DNA from: Actinoplanes utahensis
GTDB taxonomy: Bacteria; Actinomycetota; Actinomycetes; Mycobacteriales; Micromonosporaceae
Reading direction: 5' to 3'
Assembly (NCBI RefSeq): GCF_016862455.1
Contig: NZ_BOMZ01000048.1
Location: forward strand, 62,001 to 126,000
Length of the DNA: 64,000 bases
Every line of letters starts with the position of its first letter. Position 1 is the stretch's first letter. Under the pieces are notes generated by a model. It made no database searches and had not been told where the DNA came from. It saw only the letters and a program-made list of their open reading frames with translations. Positions 42,229 through 51,426 of this stretch are shown one piece after another. A program made the position numbers and the translations under genes.

Positions 42229-44602
42229 GCCCGGAGGATTCCGCGGATCGACGGCTGGGCAGCGCGCCCAGCAACACGGACCGGGCTCTCGGGAGGTAGA
42301 GGAGTAGGGCGGCACCCCGGACCCGCGCCGCCCGCCACCCGTCACCCACCTGGCCGAGTAGACGTGCGGCGGTCCGCAGCGTGGCTTGCGCGTCGCCGGG
42401 ACGCCGAGATCGTCGCTGGATGTCGGCCAGCACCAGCGCCGCGTCCGCGTCGATCCAGGCATCCCCGCAGGTACGGAACGTCTCTACGGCCTCTTCCGCG
42501 GCGGCCTCCGCGTGCAGCAACTGGCCGGTCATCACATGGATCCGGGCGAGGAGGGAGCGGCAGTGGCCGACGCCGTAGCGATGCCCGATAGCGGTGAACT
42601 GTTCCAGCGCGGTGTAGAGCGTGCCCTGAGCCTCGCGAACACGACCGGCCGTCACCGCGGTCTCGGCCCGGCGGTACTGGATCCACGCCTGCCACAGCGC
42701 GAACTTCAGCCCCTCGGCCACCTCGGCGGCCCGGCACATCTCCGACTCCGCCGCCTCGAAGTCGCCGAGACCGGCGTGCACCATTCCTTTCGCGAGGAGC
42801 ACACGTGGGAGGAGACCCTTGCCGGCGGGCCCCTTGGCCTCACACTCTCGCAGTACGGCCACGCTGAGTTCGAGCCCCTCCCGCAGGCGGGAATCGAGGG
42901 CGTAGACCAGGACCAGTTCGGCACGGATCCGGATGCCCTCGGAATCATCCGCGCCGCCGAGCAGTTCCAGGCCGAGCCGGAGCGCTTGTTCCGCGTCGCG
43001 GAGCCGGCGGACCCGCCGGTAGAGATGGCCCTGCACTCGGCAGACCCGTGCCCGCACCTCGGGTACGTCGATGTTCCACGCCATCTCGGCCAGATCTCGC
43101 ACGACGTCGGTCTCGCCGGCCTCGGCACGCAGCTCGGCGAGCGCCATCAGGGCCAGCCCCTCAGGCGTCTTCTCTTCCTTTTTCCGTGCGACAGCGAGCG
43201 ACTGCCGCGCCTTCTGGAAGGCGCTGGCCAACTCGCCCTTGTCGATGTCGCCATAGACCGTGTCCTGGATGGTGGCGGCCGGCATCGAGGAGCTGAGGTG
43301 CCGATTCGCGGCGCGCGTGATCTCATCCTTCTCGTTGCGCCGCTCAGCTGTCGGCGTCCCGCGGTCGAGCACGTCCCGCGCGTACTGGCGGACCCAGTCG
43401 TGGGTCCGGTAGACGGGCACGCCCGCCGAGTCCGCCGTGATTCGCTCGACCAGCTGGACGGCGACGAGGCGGTTCACGATCCGCATCGCCTCCGGTTCGT
43501 CCACCTTCAGCAGCGCTTGGAGCATCCAAGGGTAGAAGTGGGGTTCGATCAGCCCGAGCCGGCGTACCGCGTTCCTCTCCTCCTCGGTGAGGAGGGCGAA
43601 CCCGAAGTCGAGCGCGTAACGCAGTTCGGCCGACTTGGCCGGTTCGCCGGCCGGGGGCGGGGACGGAGGCCGGTGTGCGGTCCAGAACTCGCTCGCCCGG
43701 AGCACCGCGATATTGAGCGCCGACCTGGGGCGGTCCACCAGTGAAGAGGCGGCGAATTCGAGCGAATACGGATGGTAGGCGCAGAGTTCGGCGATTCTCG
43801 TCGCCGCCGACTCCTGATCGCCCTGCACCCGTTTCGATCCGATCAGGTTCCCCAGCAGCTGGACGGAATACTCGGGCTCGAGCGGCCGTAGGGTGACGGT
43901 GCTGCCCTGGCCGATGTCGAAGTCTTTCCGTGACGTCACGATCGCGGCGCAGCGCGGACCACGCGGCAGAAGCGCCTGAACGTTCTCCGGCGGAATGTTC
44001 TCGACGGCGTCGAGAACGATGAGGACCGCCCTGTCCCGCGTGACTCTGTGGTATCGCGCGGCCAGGGTGGTCTCGTCATCGACTTCGCGGGCGCCGATGC
44101 CGTCGAGCGCCTGAAGGAAGTCGCCGAGGATGTGCCGGACATACTTGTCGCCGTAGAGGTTCTGTTCCAGCGAGATGCTCAACCGGCCGTCCGGGAAGTC
44201 CTTCGCCATGCGGTGCGCGGCATGGACGGCCAGGGCGGTCTTCCCCATCCCCGCCTCGCCACGGATGACGACGATCCGCGCGGTGTCACCACCGGGGGAA
44301 GTGCAGAGCCGCACGACCTCGGCGAGCTTGTCGTCCCTGCCGAGCAGGGGCCCGACCTGGGGCGGCAGGTCGACCGGTGTGCGGGACCGCTTCACCGGAA
44401 CGGAGGTGCCGGATCGTCGTTCCCGGGAAAGGACGACGAGTCCGAGGATCAGAAAGAAGATTCCCACCGCGGCCAAAAGGGGTTTGAATTTCGCATCCGC
44501 GAGGATGCCGACCAATGCGGCGATGACCGGAAGGAACAACAGGACGGCCTGACGGAATCGGCTGAACACACCGTCGGATCGTCGCGCGTTCCAGTCAGCC
44601 AC
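42221..44602 (-). CDS. Membrane-anchored NB-ARC (STAND) NTPase with TPR array, first gene of the operon
   Basis: 793 residues from GTG at 44602. The GTG has a strong GGAGGGGG ribosome site six bases upstream; the longer frame to an ATG at 44662 has none. Two TM segments (about 18-35, 41-59) precede the NB-ARC domain. Walker A is GEAGMGKTAL (115-124, Lys121), Walker B is AVLIVLDAVEN (Asp198) and the sensor TSR is 223-225. A winged helix (EERNAVRRLGLIEPHFYPWML) and about eight TPR-like helical hairpins follow (about 400-770). The architecture resembles the second NTPase, but the sequences are clearly diverged and this one lacks the beta-rich tail. The pair may form a hetero-oligomer. Confidence 0.87.
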   Translation of the reverse strand: MADWNARRSDGVFSRFRQAVLLFLPVIAALVGILADAKFKPLLAAVGIFFLILGLVVLSRERRSGTSVPVKRSRTPVDLPPQVGPLLGRDDKLAEVVRLCTSPGGDTARIVVIRGEAGMGKTALAVHAAHRMAKDFPDGRLSISLEQNLYGDKYVRHILGDFLQALDGIGAREVDDETTLAARYHRVTRDRAVLIVLDAVENIPPENVQALLPRGPRCAAIVTSRKDFDIGQGSTVTLRPLEPEYSVQLLGNLIGSKRVQGDQESAATRIAELCAYHPYSLEFAASSLVDRPRSALNIAVLRASEFWTAHRPPSPPPAGEPAKSAELRYALDFGFALLTEEERNAVRRLGLIEPHFYPWMLQALLKVDEPEAMRIVNRLVAVQLVERITADSAGVPVYRTHDWVRQYARDVLDRGTPTAERRNEKDEITRAANRHLSSSMPAATIQDTVYGDIDKGELASAFQKARQSLAVARKKEEKTPEGLALMALAELRAEAGETDVVRDLAEMAWNIDVPEVRARVCRVQGHLYRRVRRLRDAEQALRLGLELLGGADDSEGIRIRAELVLVYALDSRLREGLELSVAVLRECEAKGPAGKGLLPRVLLAKGMVHAGLGDFEAAESEMCRAAEVAEGLKFALWQAWIQYRRAETAVTAGRVREAQGTLYTALEQFTAIGHRYGVGHCRSLLARIHVMTGQLLHAEAAAEEAVETFRTCGDAWIDADAALVLADIQRRSRRPGDAQATLRTAARLLGQVGDGWRAARVRGAALLLYLPRARSVLLGALPSRRSAESSGHA

Positions 44603-44819
44603 ACGAACCCCCTCCGAACCCGTCGCCCGGTGCAGCAATGATGCCCCAGGCATGATGATCAACTCGACCGTGAGCCTGTCGGATCCAAGCTAGCCTGCCT
44701 GGTTGCCACCCGGGAGAGGAGATCCACGAGGCGTCTTCGCTGCTCACAGCCGCATTCGCCCAGCCTGCCCACATTACCCGAAGGGGGAGATCGGCCGGGT
44801 GAATGGCGGTGATCCCCTT

Positions 44820-45944
44820 TCACCAGGGGCGGGTCCAGCCGGGCCGGGTCACGCGGGTGAGGGCTTCCAGGTAGAAGTAGTCGCCCCACAGGTTGCCCTC
44901 GTCGACGCCGACGCCTTTCGGTTTGTCGTAGACGCCGTGCAGGAGCAGGGCGTTGGAGTCGGGCCGGCCGATCGTCGAATAGCCGTCGATCAGTGCGCGC
45001 AGGATGCGCCCGGCAGCGGTCCGGTAATGGCCGGCCCGGCGGGCGGGAACGGCGGCCGCGAGTTCGAGCAGCCCGTTCACCGCGATGGCCGCCGCGGAAC
45101 TGTCCCGTTCCTCCCGCGAGGCGAAATCCCAATGGGCGACGCCGTCGGCGGGCAGGTGGGCGAGGAAGTAGTCGGCACAGCGGACGGCCGCGGTGAGCAG
45201 TGTCGGATCGCCGGTGTAATGGTGGTTGAGGGTGAATCCGTAGATGCCCCACGCCTGCCCGCGCGCCCAGCAGGAATCGTCGGCGCTGCCCTGTTCGGTT
45301 TCGCCGCGCAACGGTTCGCCGGTCGCCGGATCCCAGTAGAACGTGTGATAGGTGGTGTCGTCCGGCCGCAGAATGTGCTCCCGGAGTTGGCCGGCGTGCC
45401 GTCGCGCCGCCGCCGCGAAACGGGGATCGCCGGTGGCCCGGCCGGCCCAGAACAGCAGTGGCGTGTTCATCAGACTGTCCACGATGGTGCGGCCCTGCTG
45501 CCGTGGATCGGAGAGATCACCCCACGCCTGAATGATTCCGGCCGCCGGCAGCACCCGGCTGAGCAGGTGTTCCGCGGCCACCAGCGCCGCGCGGCGGGCT
45601 TCCCGGTCACGATCGCGGCGCCACGCCGTCACGCACGACAGCGTGTAGAGGAAGCCCAGATCGTGCGTGTCGAGGTCGATTCCCCTGTCGACGCGGTCCA
45701 CGAAGGACATCACGTGCGAACGGGCCGCTTCCCGATAGTGCGGCTCGCCGGTCAGATCGTGCGCGAGCCACAACATTCCCGGCCAGAAACTGGTGGTCCA
45801 GCCGGTGTTCGCGGGCCGTGGGGAATAGCGGTCGCCGGTGGTGGTGTCGGCGGGATAGCGGTCGCCGAATGCGGCGATGTTGGCGTCGATGGTGCGCAGG
45901 GCGGCGGTCACGGCAGTTCCGGTCCGGTCGGCGATCGCCGTCAT
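44820..45944 (-). CDS. GH88 unsaturated glucuronyl hydrolase
   Basis: 374 residues, an (alpha/alpha)6 barrel of GH88 without signal peptide, so cytosolic. Catalytic Asp95 lies in THDLGFLY and Asp156 in TIVDSLMN, matching the Asp pair of Bacillus UGL. HTFYWDPATGEP, SCWARGQAWGIYGF and the C-terminal GNLWGDYFYLEAL are also conserved. The enzyme hydrates the double bond left by polysaccharide lyases on the non-reducing uronate and releases the sugar. It is the last gene of the ABC sugar operon and overlaps the YesL-like gene by four bases (ATGA). Confidence 0.9.
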   Translation of the reverse strand: MTAIADRTGTAVTAALRTIDANIAAFGDRYPADTTTGDRYSPRPANTGWTTSFWPGMLWLAHDLTGEPHYREAARSHVMSFVDRVDRGIDLDTHDLGFLYTLSCVTAWRRDRDREARRAALVAAEHLLSRVLPAAGIIQAWGDLSDPRQQGRTIVDSLMNTPLLFWAGRATGDPRFAAAARRHAGQLREHILRPDDTTYHTFYWDPATGEPLRGETEQGSADDSCWARGQAWGIYGFTLNHHYTGDPTLLTAAVRCADYFLAHLPADGVAHWDFASREERDSSAAAIAVNGLLELAAAVPARRAGHYRTAAGRILRALIDGYSTIGRPDSNALLLHGVYDKPKGVGVDEGNLWGDYFYLEALTRVTRPGWTRPW

Positions 45945-46582
45945 GTCGTCCTTCCCAGAGGCGGTGCCAACGATGCGAGCGTGAATCGGCTGTTGGCGAG
46001 AATGATGTAGAGCAGTGGGCTGGCGGCGACGCCGATCGCGATCGCCGGGCGGGCCGCCAGCAGGGCTTCGAAGACGACGAGGACGAGCAGTGAGAAAAGG
46101 CTCAGATACCAGCGGCGTACCGCGAGAAAGAGGCCGGCGCGGGCGGCGTCGCGTAACCGGATTCCGGGGTGTTCGGCGAGCGCCACCAATACCAGCAGTG
46201 TGGTGACCACGACCAGCGTCATCGCCACGACGATCACCGGAAGCAGGAGAGCTCCGGTTTCATGAAGGCCGAAGAAGGAGGCGTCGACGCCGAGGACCAG
46301 GAGCGCGGCGCAGGCGATGGTTGCGGCGGTCAGCGCGCGTCGGGCGCAAACGCGCCAGGCGTTCCAGAAAGTGCGCACGACACCTTGGGGGTACGCCGTG
46401 AGCACCGTGAACGCCGCCACCAGGGCCGGCCCGCCGAGCGGCGCGAACAGCACCAGCAGCGGCCAGGTCCGCCCGGGATCGGTCAGCAGCACGACGGCGA
46501 GCAGCGGCGCGCAGGCGACCGCGAGCATCAGGTTGGTGACGAGCGCCAGGTGCACGCCCTGGAAGATCCGTTCGTACCTCAT
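45941..46582 (-). CDS. YesL-like (DUF624) membrane protein
   Basis: 213 residues with about five TM helices. The start MRYERIFQGVHLALVTNLML and the segment VVRTFWNAWRVCARRALT match DUF624/YesL proteins, which accompany uronate-oligosaccharide ABC transporters such as the yes rhamnogalacturonan cluster in Bacillus. Its function is unknown; it may be a transporter accessory. Both ends overlap neighbours by four bases. Confidence 0.8.
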   Translation of the reverse strand: MRYERIFQGVHLALVTNLMLAVACAPLLAVVLLTDPGRTWPLLVLFAPLGGPALVAAFTVLTAYPQGVVRTFWNAWRVCARRALTAATIACAALLVLGVDASFFGLHETGALLLPVIVVAMTLVVVTTLLVLVALAEHPGIRLRDAARAGLFLAVRRWYLSLFSLLVLVVFEALLAARPAIAIGVAASPLLYIILANSRFTLASLAPPLGRTT

Positions 46583-47454
46583 CCTTTGAGTCCCGTCGTC
46601 GCGATGCCTTCGACGAAGTACCGCTGCCCGGCCAGGAAGATCACCACGATCGGCAGCACCGACAGCACCGACCCCGTCATGATCAACGCATGCTCGGCGT
46701 TGTACTGGCTGATGAACGACTTGAGGCCGAGCTGGATCGTCCACAGGTCGGGGCTGCGCAGGTAGAGCAGCGGCCCGAGGTAGTCGTTCCACGTGGTCAC
46801 GAGGGTGATCAGGGCGAGGCTGGCGAGGGCGGGCGCCGACAGCGGCAGCATGATCCGCCGGTAGATGCCGTATTCGCTCATCCCGTCGATGCGGGCCGCG
46901 TCGAGCAGCTCGTCCGGGACGGTCTCGTAGAACTGTTTCATCATGAAGACGCCGAGCGCCCCGAACGCCTGCAACGCGACGATCGACCACAGGGTGTCGG
47001 TGAGTTGCAGCTTCGACATCATCACGAACTGCGGGACCATGTAGGACTGCCACGGCACGGCGAGGGTGCCGATGTAGGCGAGGAACAGCGCGTCCCGCCC
47101 GGGGAAACGGATCTTCGCGAACCCGTACGCCGCGAAGCTGCCCGTGAAGACCTGGAGGAAGGTGACCGTCGCGGACAGCAGGACGGTGTTGCCCAGCCAG
47201 GTCGTCATGTCGGACTTGGCCCAGATGTCGGCGTAGTTGCTCCATACCGGATCGGCCGCGATCCATTCCACCGGCAGCGTGAAGACGTCGTTGTTCGTCT
47301 TCAGTGACGACATGACCATCCAGTAGAACGGCAGCAGCACCCCGGCCGAGGCCGCCGCGAGCGCCAGATAGCCGAGAAGCCGCCAGGAGCGGGAGCGGCG
47401 GGGAGTAGTGGGTCGAAGCACCACGGGAATGGGTCGGGAGAGGGTTGTCATCAT
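46579..47454 (-). CDS. Sugar ABC transporter permease (MalG/LacG-like)
   Basis: 291 residues with six TM helices. The EAA loop is YETVPDELLDAARIDGMSEYGIYRRIMLPLSAPALA, contacting the ATPase. Typical ends are PLLYLRSPDLWTIQLGLKSF and FLAGQRYFVEGIATTGLKG of the carbohydrate uptake transporter CUT1 family. The start overlaps the partner permease by four bases. No ATPase gene is in the operon, so a shared MsiK-like ATPase elsewhere is expected, as in Streptomyces. Confidence 0.92.
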   Translation of the reverse strand: MMTTLSRPIPVVLRPTTPRRSRSWRLLGYLALAAASAGVLLPFYWMVMSSLKTNNDVFTLPVEWIAADPVWSNYADIWAKSDMTTWLGNTVLLSATVTFLQVFTGSFAAYGFAKIRFPGRDALFLAYIGTLAVPWQSYMVPQFVMMSKLQLTDTLWSIVALQAFGALGVFMMKQFYETVPDELLDAARIDGMSEYGIYRRIMLPLSAPALASLALITLVTTWNDYLGPLLYLRSPDLWTIQLGLKSFISQYNAEHALIMTGSVLSVLPIVVIFLAGQRYFVEGIATTGLKG

Positions 47455-48332
47455 GAGCTCCCGCGCTTGTTGACGACGAACTGCACGACCGTCACCAGGA
47501 AACAGATCGCGAACAGCACGATGGAGACCGCCGACGCGTACCCGAACTCGTTCTCCTGGAAGCCCTTCTTGTAGATGTACTGCGACAGCACCAGCGTCGA
47601 TTGCCCGGGCCCGCCGTCGGTCATCACCAGGATCAGGTCGAACACCTTGAAGCTGCCGATGGTGAGCAGAACGGTGATGAAGAACGTGGTGGGCCGCAGC
47701 CCGGGCAGGGTCACCGCCCGGAACCGCTGCCAGGCGTTCGCCCCGTCCACCCGCGCCGCCTCGTAGAGCTGCCCCGGGATGGTCTGCAGCCCGGCGAGGA
47801 ACAGCAGCATGTAGTAGCCCATGTCGCGCCAGGTGCCGACCAGGATGACGGCCGGCATCGAGGCGTCCGCCGACGTGGTCCACCCGGGCGGGTTGGCCAC
47901 GCCGAGCCACCGCAGCACCTCGTTGACCGGCCCGAACCCGGGGCTGAACAGCATGTTCCAGATCTGCGCGATCGCCACGACGGAGGTGATGTACGGGAAG
48001 AACGCCACCGTCCGGAAGAACCCGACGCCCCGCAGCTTCCGATTGAGCAGCAGCGCCAGCCCGAGCGACACGGCGAGGGTGAGCGGGATGTGGAACACCG
48101 CGTAGTAGCCGGTGTTCCCCAGCGCCGTCCAGAAGCTCGCGTCGCCCCACATCCGCCGGAAGTTGTCCAGCCCGCTCCAGGTCGCCCCGCCGAACACGTC
48201 CCATTCGGTGAACCCGTAGTAGAACAGCAGCACCACCGGGACCAGGGTGAGGATCAGGAAGCCGAGGAAGTTCGGCAGCAGGAAGGACAACCCCACCGCG
48301 GTGGTACGCCATCGGGCGCGCGCGGCGCTCAC
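47451..48332 (-). CDS. Sugar ABC transporter permease (MalF/LacF-like)
   Basis: 293 residues with six TM helices. The EAA loop is GQLYEAARVDGANAWQRFRAVTLPGLRPTTFF. The family segments LSFLLPNFLGFLILTLVPV, YGFTEWDVFGG and the FGYASAVSIVLFAICFLVT end are present. It is the partner of the following permease. GTG start (VSAARARW) overlaps the lipoprotein stop (GTGA), indicating coupling. Confidence 0.92.
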   Translation of the reverse strand: MSAARARWRTTAVGLSFLLPNFLGFLILTLVPVVLLFYYGFTEWDVFGGATWSGLDNFRRMWGDASFWTALGNTGYYAVFHIPLTLAVSLGLALLLNRKLRGVGFFRTVAFFPYITSVVAIAQIWNMLFSPGFGPVNEVLRWLGVANPPGWTTSADASMPAVILVGTWRDMGYYMLLFLAGLQTIPGQLYEAARVDGANAWQRFRAVTLPGLRPTTFFITVLLTIGSFKVFDLILVMTDGGPGQSTLVLSQYIYKKGFQENEFGYASAVSIVLFAICFLVTVVQFVVNKRGSS

Positions 48333-49600
48333 TTGCTCAGGACCTCGCTCTCGGCACGGTCCTGCGCCTCGGTGATGGCCGCGTCGATCGGTTTGCTGCC
48401 GGACATGATCGCGGTGTGCAGATCCTTGAGGACGTTCTGCAGCGGCGCGGTGTACTCCGACACCGGGTTCTCCGGCTTGGTGTCGTGCTTGGTGTACGCC
48501 AGCCGGGACACCTCGTCGTTCGGCGCGCCCTCGAGGGCGAGGATGGTGTCGACGGCGGACGCGTTGTCGGCCGGGGTGACCCCGATCCCGGCGAGGGCTT
48601 TCGCGGCGTCCGGGCCGGCCGCGTACGCCAGGAAGTCCTTGGCCGCCGCGATCTTCCGCTCGCTGCTCTTCGGGTTGATGCCGAACCCGGTCGGGTCGGC
48701 GAAGGTGACCGGGGTGGCCGACGTGGTCAGCTGCGGCGCCGGCGCGATGCCCCACGCGAAGCTGTCCGCGTCACCCTTGGCCTGCTGGCTGAGCAGCGTC
48801 GCGATGTACCAGGTGCCCATCGGCATCATCGCCGCCTGCTGTTTGCCGAACTGCGCCTGGTAGGTGAGGCTGTTCGTGGTCGCGTCGCCGAAGCTGACCT
48901 GCGCCCCGGCCGTCTGCAGGCCGAGCGCGGTCTCGTAATACGGTTTGAGGTACCCGAAGTTCCCGCTCGGCAGCTCGGCCCCGGCGGTCTGCGCGAGCGC
49001 GAAACCCTGCGCGGTCGACTGCCAGGTGTGCTGGTAGGTCCCCAGCGCCTTCGACCCGCTCGCCTTCAGCTTGGTGGTCAGCTCCTTGGCGGCGGCCGAG
49101 TACCGCTCCCACGTCCACGTGCCGTCCGGGTGCTCGACCCCGGCCTTGTCGAACAGCGCCTTGTTGTAGAACAGCACCCACGAGTCCGACCGGTACGGGA
49201 TCGCCCACGTCTTGCCGTCCACCTGGTACGGGGCCAGCCCACCGACGGATGACCCGAGCTTGGCGGCCACGTCGGACACGTCGGCGAGCTGCTTGCCGTG
49301 CTGGTAGGTGTAGAAGTTCTTCAGGTTCTTCTGCACGTAGACGTCCGGCGCCTTGCCGGCGGCCAGGTCCGCGGTCATCTGCGTGTCGTAGTTGTTGGCG
49401 TCGTACTCCTTGAGCTCGATCGTGATGTCCGGGTGCGTGCCGCGGAAACCGTCGGCGAGCGTCTTGAACTCCGGCGTCGTCGCCAGACTCCACCCGGCCA
49501 GGGTGAGCGTGATCGGGCCGGAGTCCTCGGCGTCGCCGCCGCTGCCGCAACCGGTCACGGCGAGCAGGAACGCCGTGACAGCGGCGAGGGAGCGCTTCAT
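48329..49600 (-). CDS. Extracellular sugar-binding lipoprotein of ABC transporter
   Basis: 423 residues. The lipoprotein signal MKRSLAAVTAFLLAVTGCGS has its lipobox Cys at 18. A family-1 solute-binding protein follows, with ITLTLAGWSL, a hinge region, DSWVLFYNKALFDKAGV and GTWYIATLL. An AGGAG ribosome site lies just before the ATG. It delivers an oligosaccharide to the two permeases. With the GH88 and DUF2264 genes the ligand is probably an unsaturated uronate-containing oligosaccharide. Confidence 0.93.
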   Translation of the reverse strand: MKRSLAAVTAFLLAVTGCGSGGDAEDSGPITLTLAGWSLATTPEFKTLADGFRGTHPDITIELKEYDANNYDTQMTADLAAGKAPDVYVQKNLKNFYTYQHGKQLADVSDVAAKLGSSVGGLAPYQVDGKTWAIPYRSDSWVLFYNKALFDKAGVEHPDGTWTWERYSAAAKELTTKLKASGSKALGTYQHTWQSTAQGFALAQTAGAELPSGNFGYLKPYYETALGLQTAGAQVSFGDATTNSLTYQAQFGKQQAAMMPMGTWYIATLLSQQAKGDADSFAWGIAPAPQLTTSATPVTFADPTGFGINPKSSERKIAAAKDFLAYAAGPDAAKALAGIGVTPADNASAVDTILALEGAPNDEVSRLAYTKHDTKPENPVSEYTAPLQNVLKDLHTAIMSGSKPIDAAITEAQDRAESEVLSK

Positions 49601-49602
49601 TT

Positions 49603-51426
49603 CTACTCCTCTATGTCGATGCGGGTGTGTGTGCGAACCGCGTCCGGCCAGACCGCCCGGACCTGCCCACCGCGGATGTCGACGTGACACCGCGGTGGAA
49701 TCTCGGAGGTGGTGAGTTCGGTGAGCACGGCAATCCACCCGTCGCCGATCGGGAAATCCAGCCAGGGCACCCGGACCGGACCGCCGAGCGGGCCCGCGTC
49801 GTCGTGCTCGCTGACGCCCGGGGTGCCGTCGCCGACGACCGGGATCAGCGCGGACACCAGCGTTCCGGTGACCGGCCAGCCGCCGATCCGGAGCCGGACC
49901 GCCTCCGCGGCGGCGTCCGCGACCCGGACCAGGCGGATCTCCCACGGGCCGCGGACCAGCGAGAACACGGTGATCCGCCCGGCCGGGCGAAGCTTTCCGG
50001 GGCGTCCCTGGCCGTGGTCGCGGGCGGGCGGGCCTGGTTCCAGCCAGTGCGCTTCGGTGATCGACCCGCCGACCCCGACACCCTCCTGCAGGTGTACGCC
50101 CAGCGCGCGCATGCCGGTGCGATGGGATCGGCGCCCGGCCGGGTCGACGAGGACCACCGACTGGTCGAGCGGGTCGGTCCAGCCGCTCTCGTCGAGGACG
50201 GGCGCGGTGGCCGTCGAGTAGCCGAGCCGGGCGTAGAGCGGCGAGTCCGCACCGGGCACGCCCTCCGTACCGTGGTCGGTGCCGTGGTTGATCACCCGGA
50301 CGATGCCGTCAGCGCGGGTGCCGGAGATCAGCCAGCCCGGGGCGCGGACGGCGCGGAGCACGTCACCGGTCTCCACCGGCAGCGGCTCGGCGGGCGCCGC
50401 CCACACCGGATGATCAGCCGGGAGGGCCACGCCGAGCAGGCCCTTGCTCGCCCAGTACGGCGAACCGGGACCGGAGTAGGACTGGGCCAGCCGCGGCCAC
50501 GGGCCGTGCCAGCCGAGCGTGAGCAGGTCGTCCCGCAGGGGGAAGTGGCCGACGATCCGGGCGGCGGCCTGCCGGAGCCGGCCGGGCGGATGCGACGGGA
50601 CGTCGGCGAGGACACCGGCCCAGAACGGGGCCGCGGCGGCGAACCGGTAGATCAGGCTGCGGCCCTGGACCAGCGGGGACCCGTCGCCACCGGTGAGCGC
50701 GAGCGCGTCGAACAGGAACCGGTCGAGCGCCTCCCGGTCGGCGGGGCGCAGCGGCGGGGCGCCGGACATCCGCGACCACAGCACCGGGTAGAGGTGCAGG
50801 GCCCAGCCGGTGTAGTGGTCGTAGGCACGCGACGAGCCGTCGGACAGCCAGCCGTCGGCCCGCCGGAACGTGTCGTGGGTGGCCAGGTCCGCCGCCATCT
50901 CGGTGGTGGAGAAGGGGCCGCCGACCGAACGCAGGAACGTCTGCACGACCAGGCGGAACCAGACCCAGTTGATCCGCGGGTAGGTGTCGTCGCCGACGGC
51001 GGGGGACAGGTAGTCGACGACGTGCTCCCGCACGACGGGGTCCAGGCGGTCCCAGATCCAGGGGCGGGTCATGTCGAGGATCAGGGCGATCGAGGCCGCC
51101 TCCACTTTGGCTTGCGGGTGCTCGGTGAGGCGTACCCATCGCTCGGGGGAACCCGGATCGGTGCCCGCCGCAAGCCCCGCCGCATAGCGTTCCGCCAGGC
51201 TTTCCAGGTCTCTGCCCTGGTCACCGGCGAGCCGGAAGCCGGCCAGCAGGAAGGTCCGGGCGAAGCCCTCCAGGCCGTCGACCGCCCGGCCGTGGCCGCC
51301 CTCGGTGCCGGGCAGCGTGATCAGCGCGTGGCTGGGGGAGGCGTGCCGGTGGGCGGCGGCGAGCAGCCGGTCGGCGTAGGCGGTCCAGTCGGCGCGGCGG
51401 GAGAGGGCAGGGGAGGACGGCTGCAC
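49603..51426 (-). CDS. DUF2264 domain protein
   Basis: 607 residues, cytosolic. The N-terminal about 380 residues are an alpha-helical toroid-like region (DUF2264) with ASPSHALITLPGTEGG, EGFARTFLLAGFRLAG, NWVWFRLVVQTFLRSVGG and SRAYDHYTGWALHLYPV. The C-terminal about 220 residues are beta-rich (VIDHG-like, GGSITEAHWLEP). DUF2264 genes accompany pectin and uronate clusters, so a glycosidase or lyase-related role is likely, but not proven. The GTG at 51426 has GGAG six bases upstream; in-frame ATGs further upstream lie in the promoter. It is the first gene of the ABC operon, two bases before the lipoprotein gene. Confidence 0.8.
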   Translation of the reverse strand: MQPSSPALSRRADWTAYADRLLAAAHRHASPSHALITLPGTEGGHGRAVDGLEGFARTFLLAGFRLAGDQGRDLESLAERYAAGLAAGTDPGSPERWVRLTEHPQAKVEAASIALILDMTRPWIWDRLDPVVREHVVDYLSPAVGDDTYPRINWVWFRLVVQTFLRSVGGPFSTTEMAADLATHDTFRRADGWLSDGSSRAYDHYTGWALHLYPVLWSRMSGAPPLRPADREALDRFLFDALALTGGDGSPLVQGRSLIYRFAAAAPFWAGVLADVPSHPPGRLRQAAARIVGHFPLRDDLLTLGWHGPWPRLAQSYSGPGSPYWASKGLLGVALPADHPVWAAPAEPLPVETGDVLRAVRAPGWLISGTRADGIVRVINHGTDHGTEGVPGADSPLYARLGYSTATAPVLDESGWTDPLDQSVVLVDPAGRRSHRTGMRALGVHLQEGVGVGGSITEAHWLEPGPPARDHGQGRPGKLRPAGRITVFSLVRGPWEIRLVRVADAAAEAVRLRIGGWPVTGTLVSALIPVVGDGTPGVSEHDDAGPLGGPVRVPWLDFPIGDGWIAVLTELTTSEIPPRCHVDIRGGQVRAVWPDAVRTHTRIDIEE

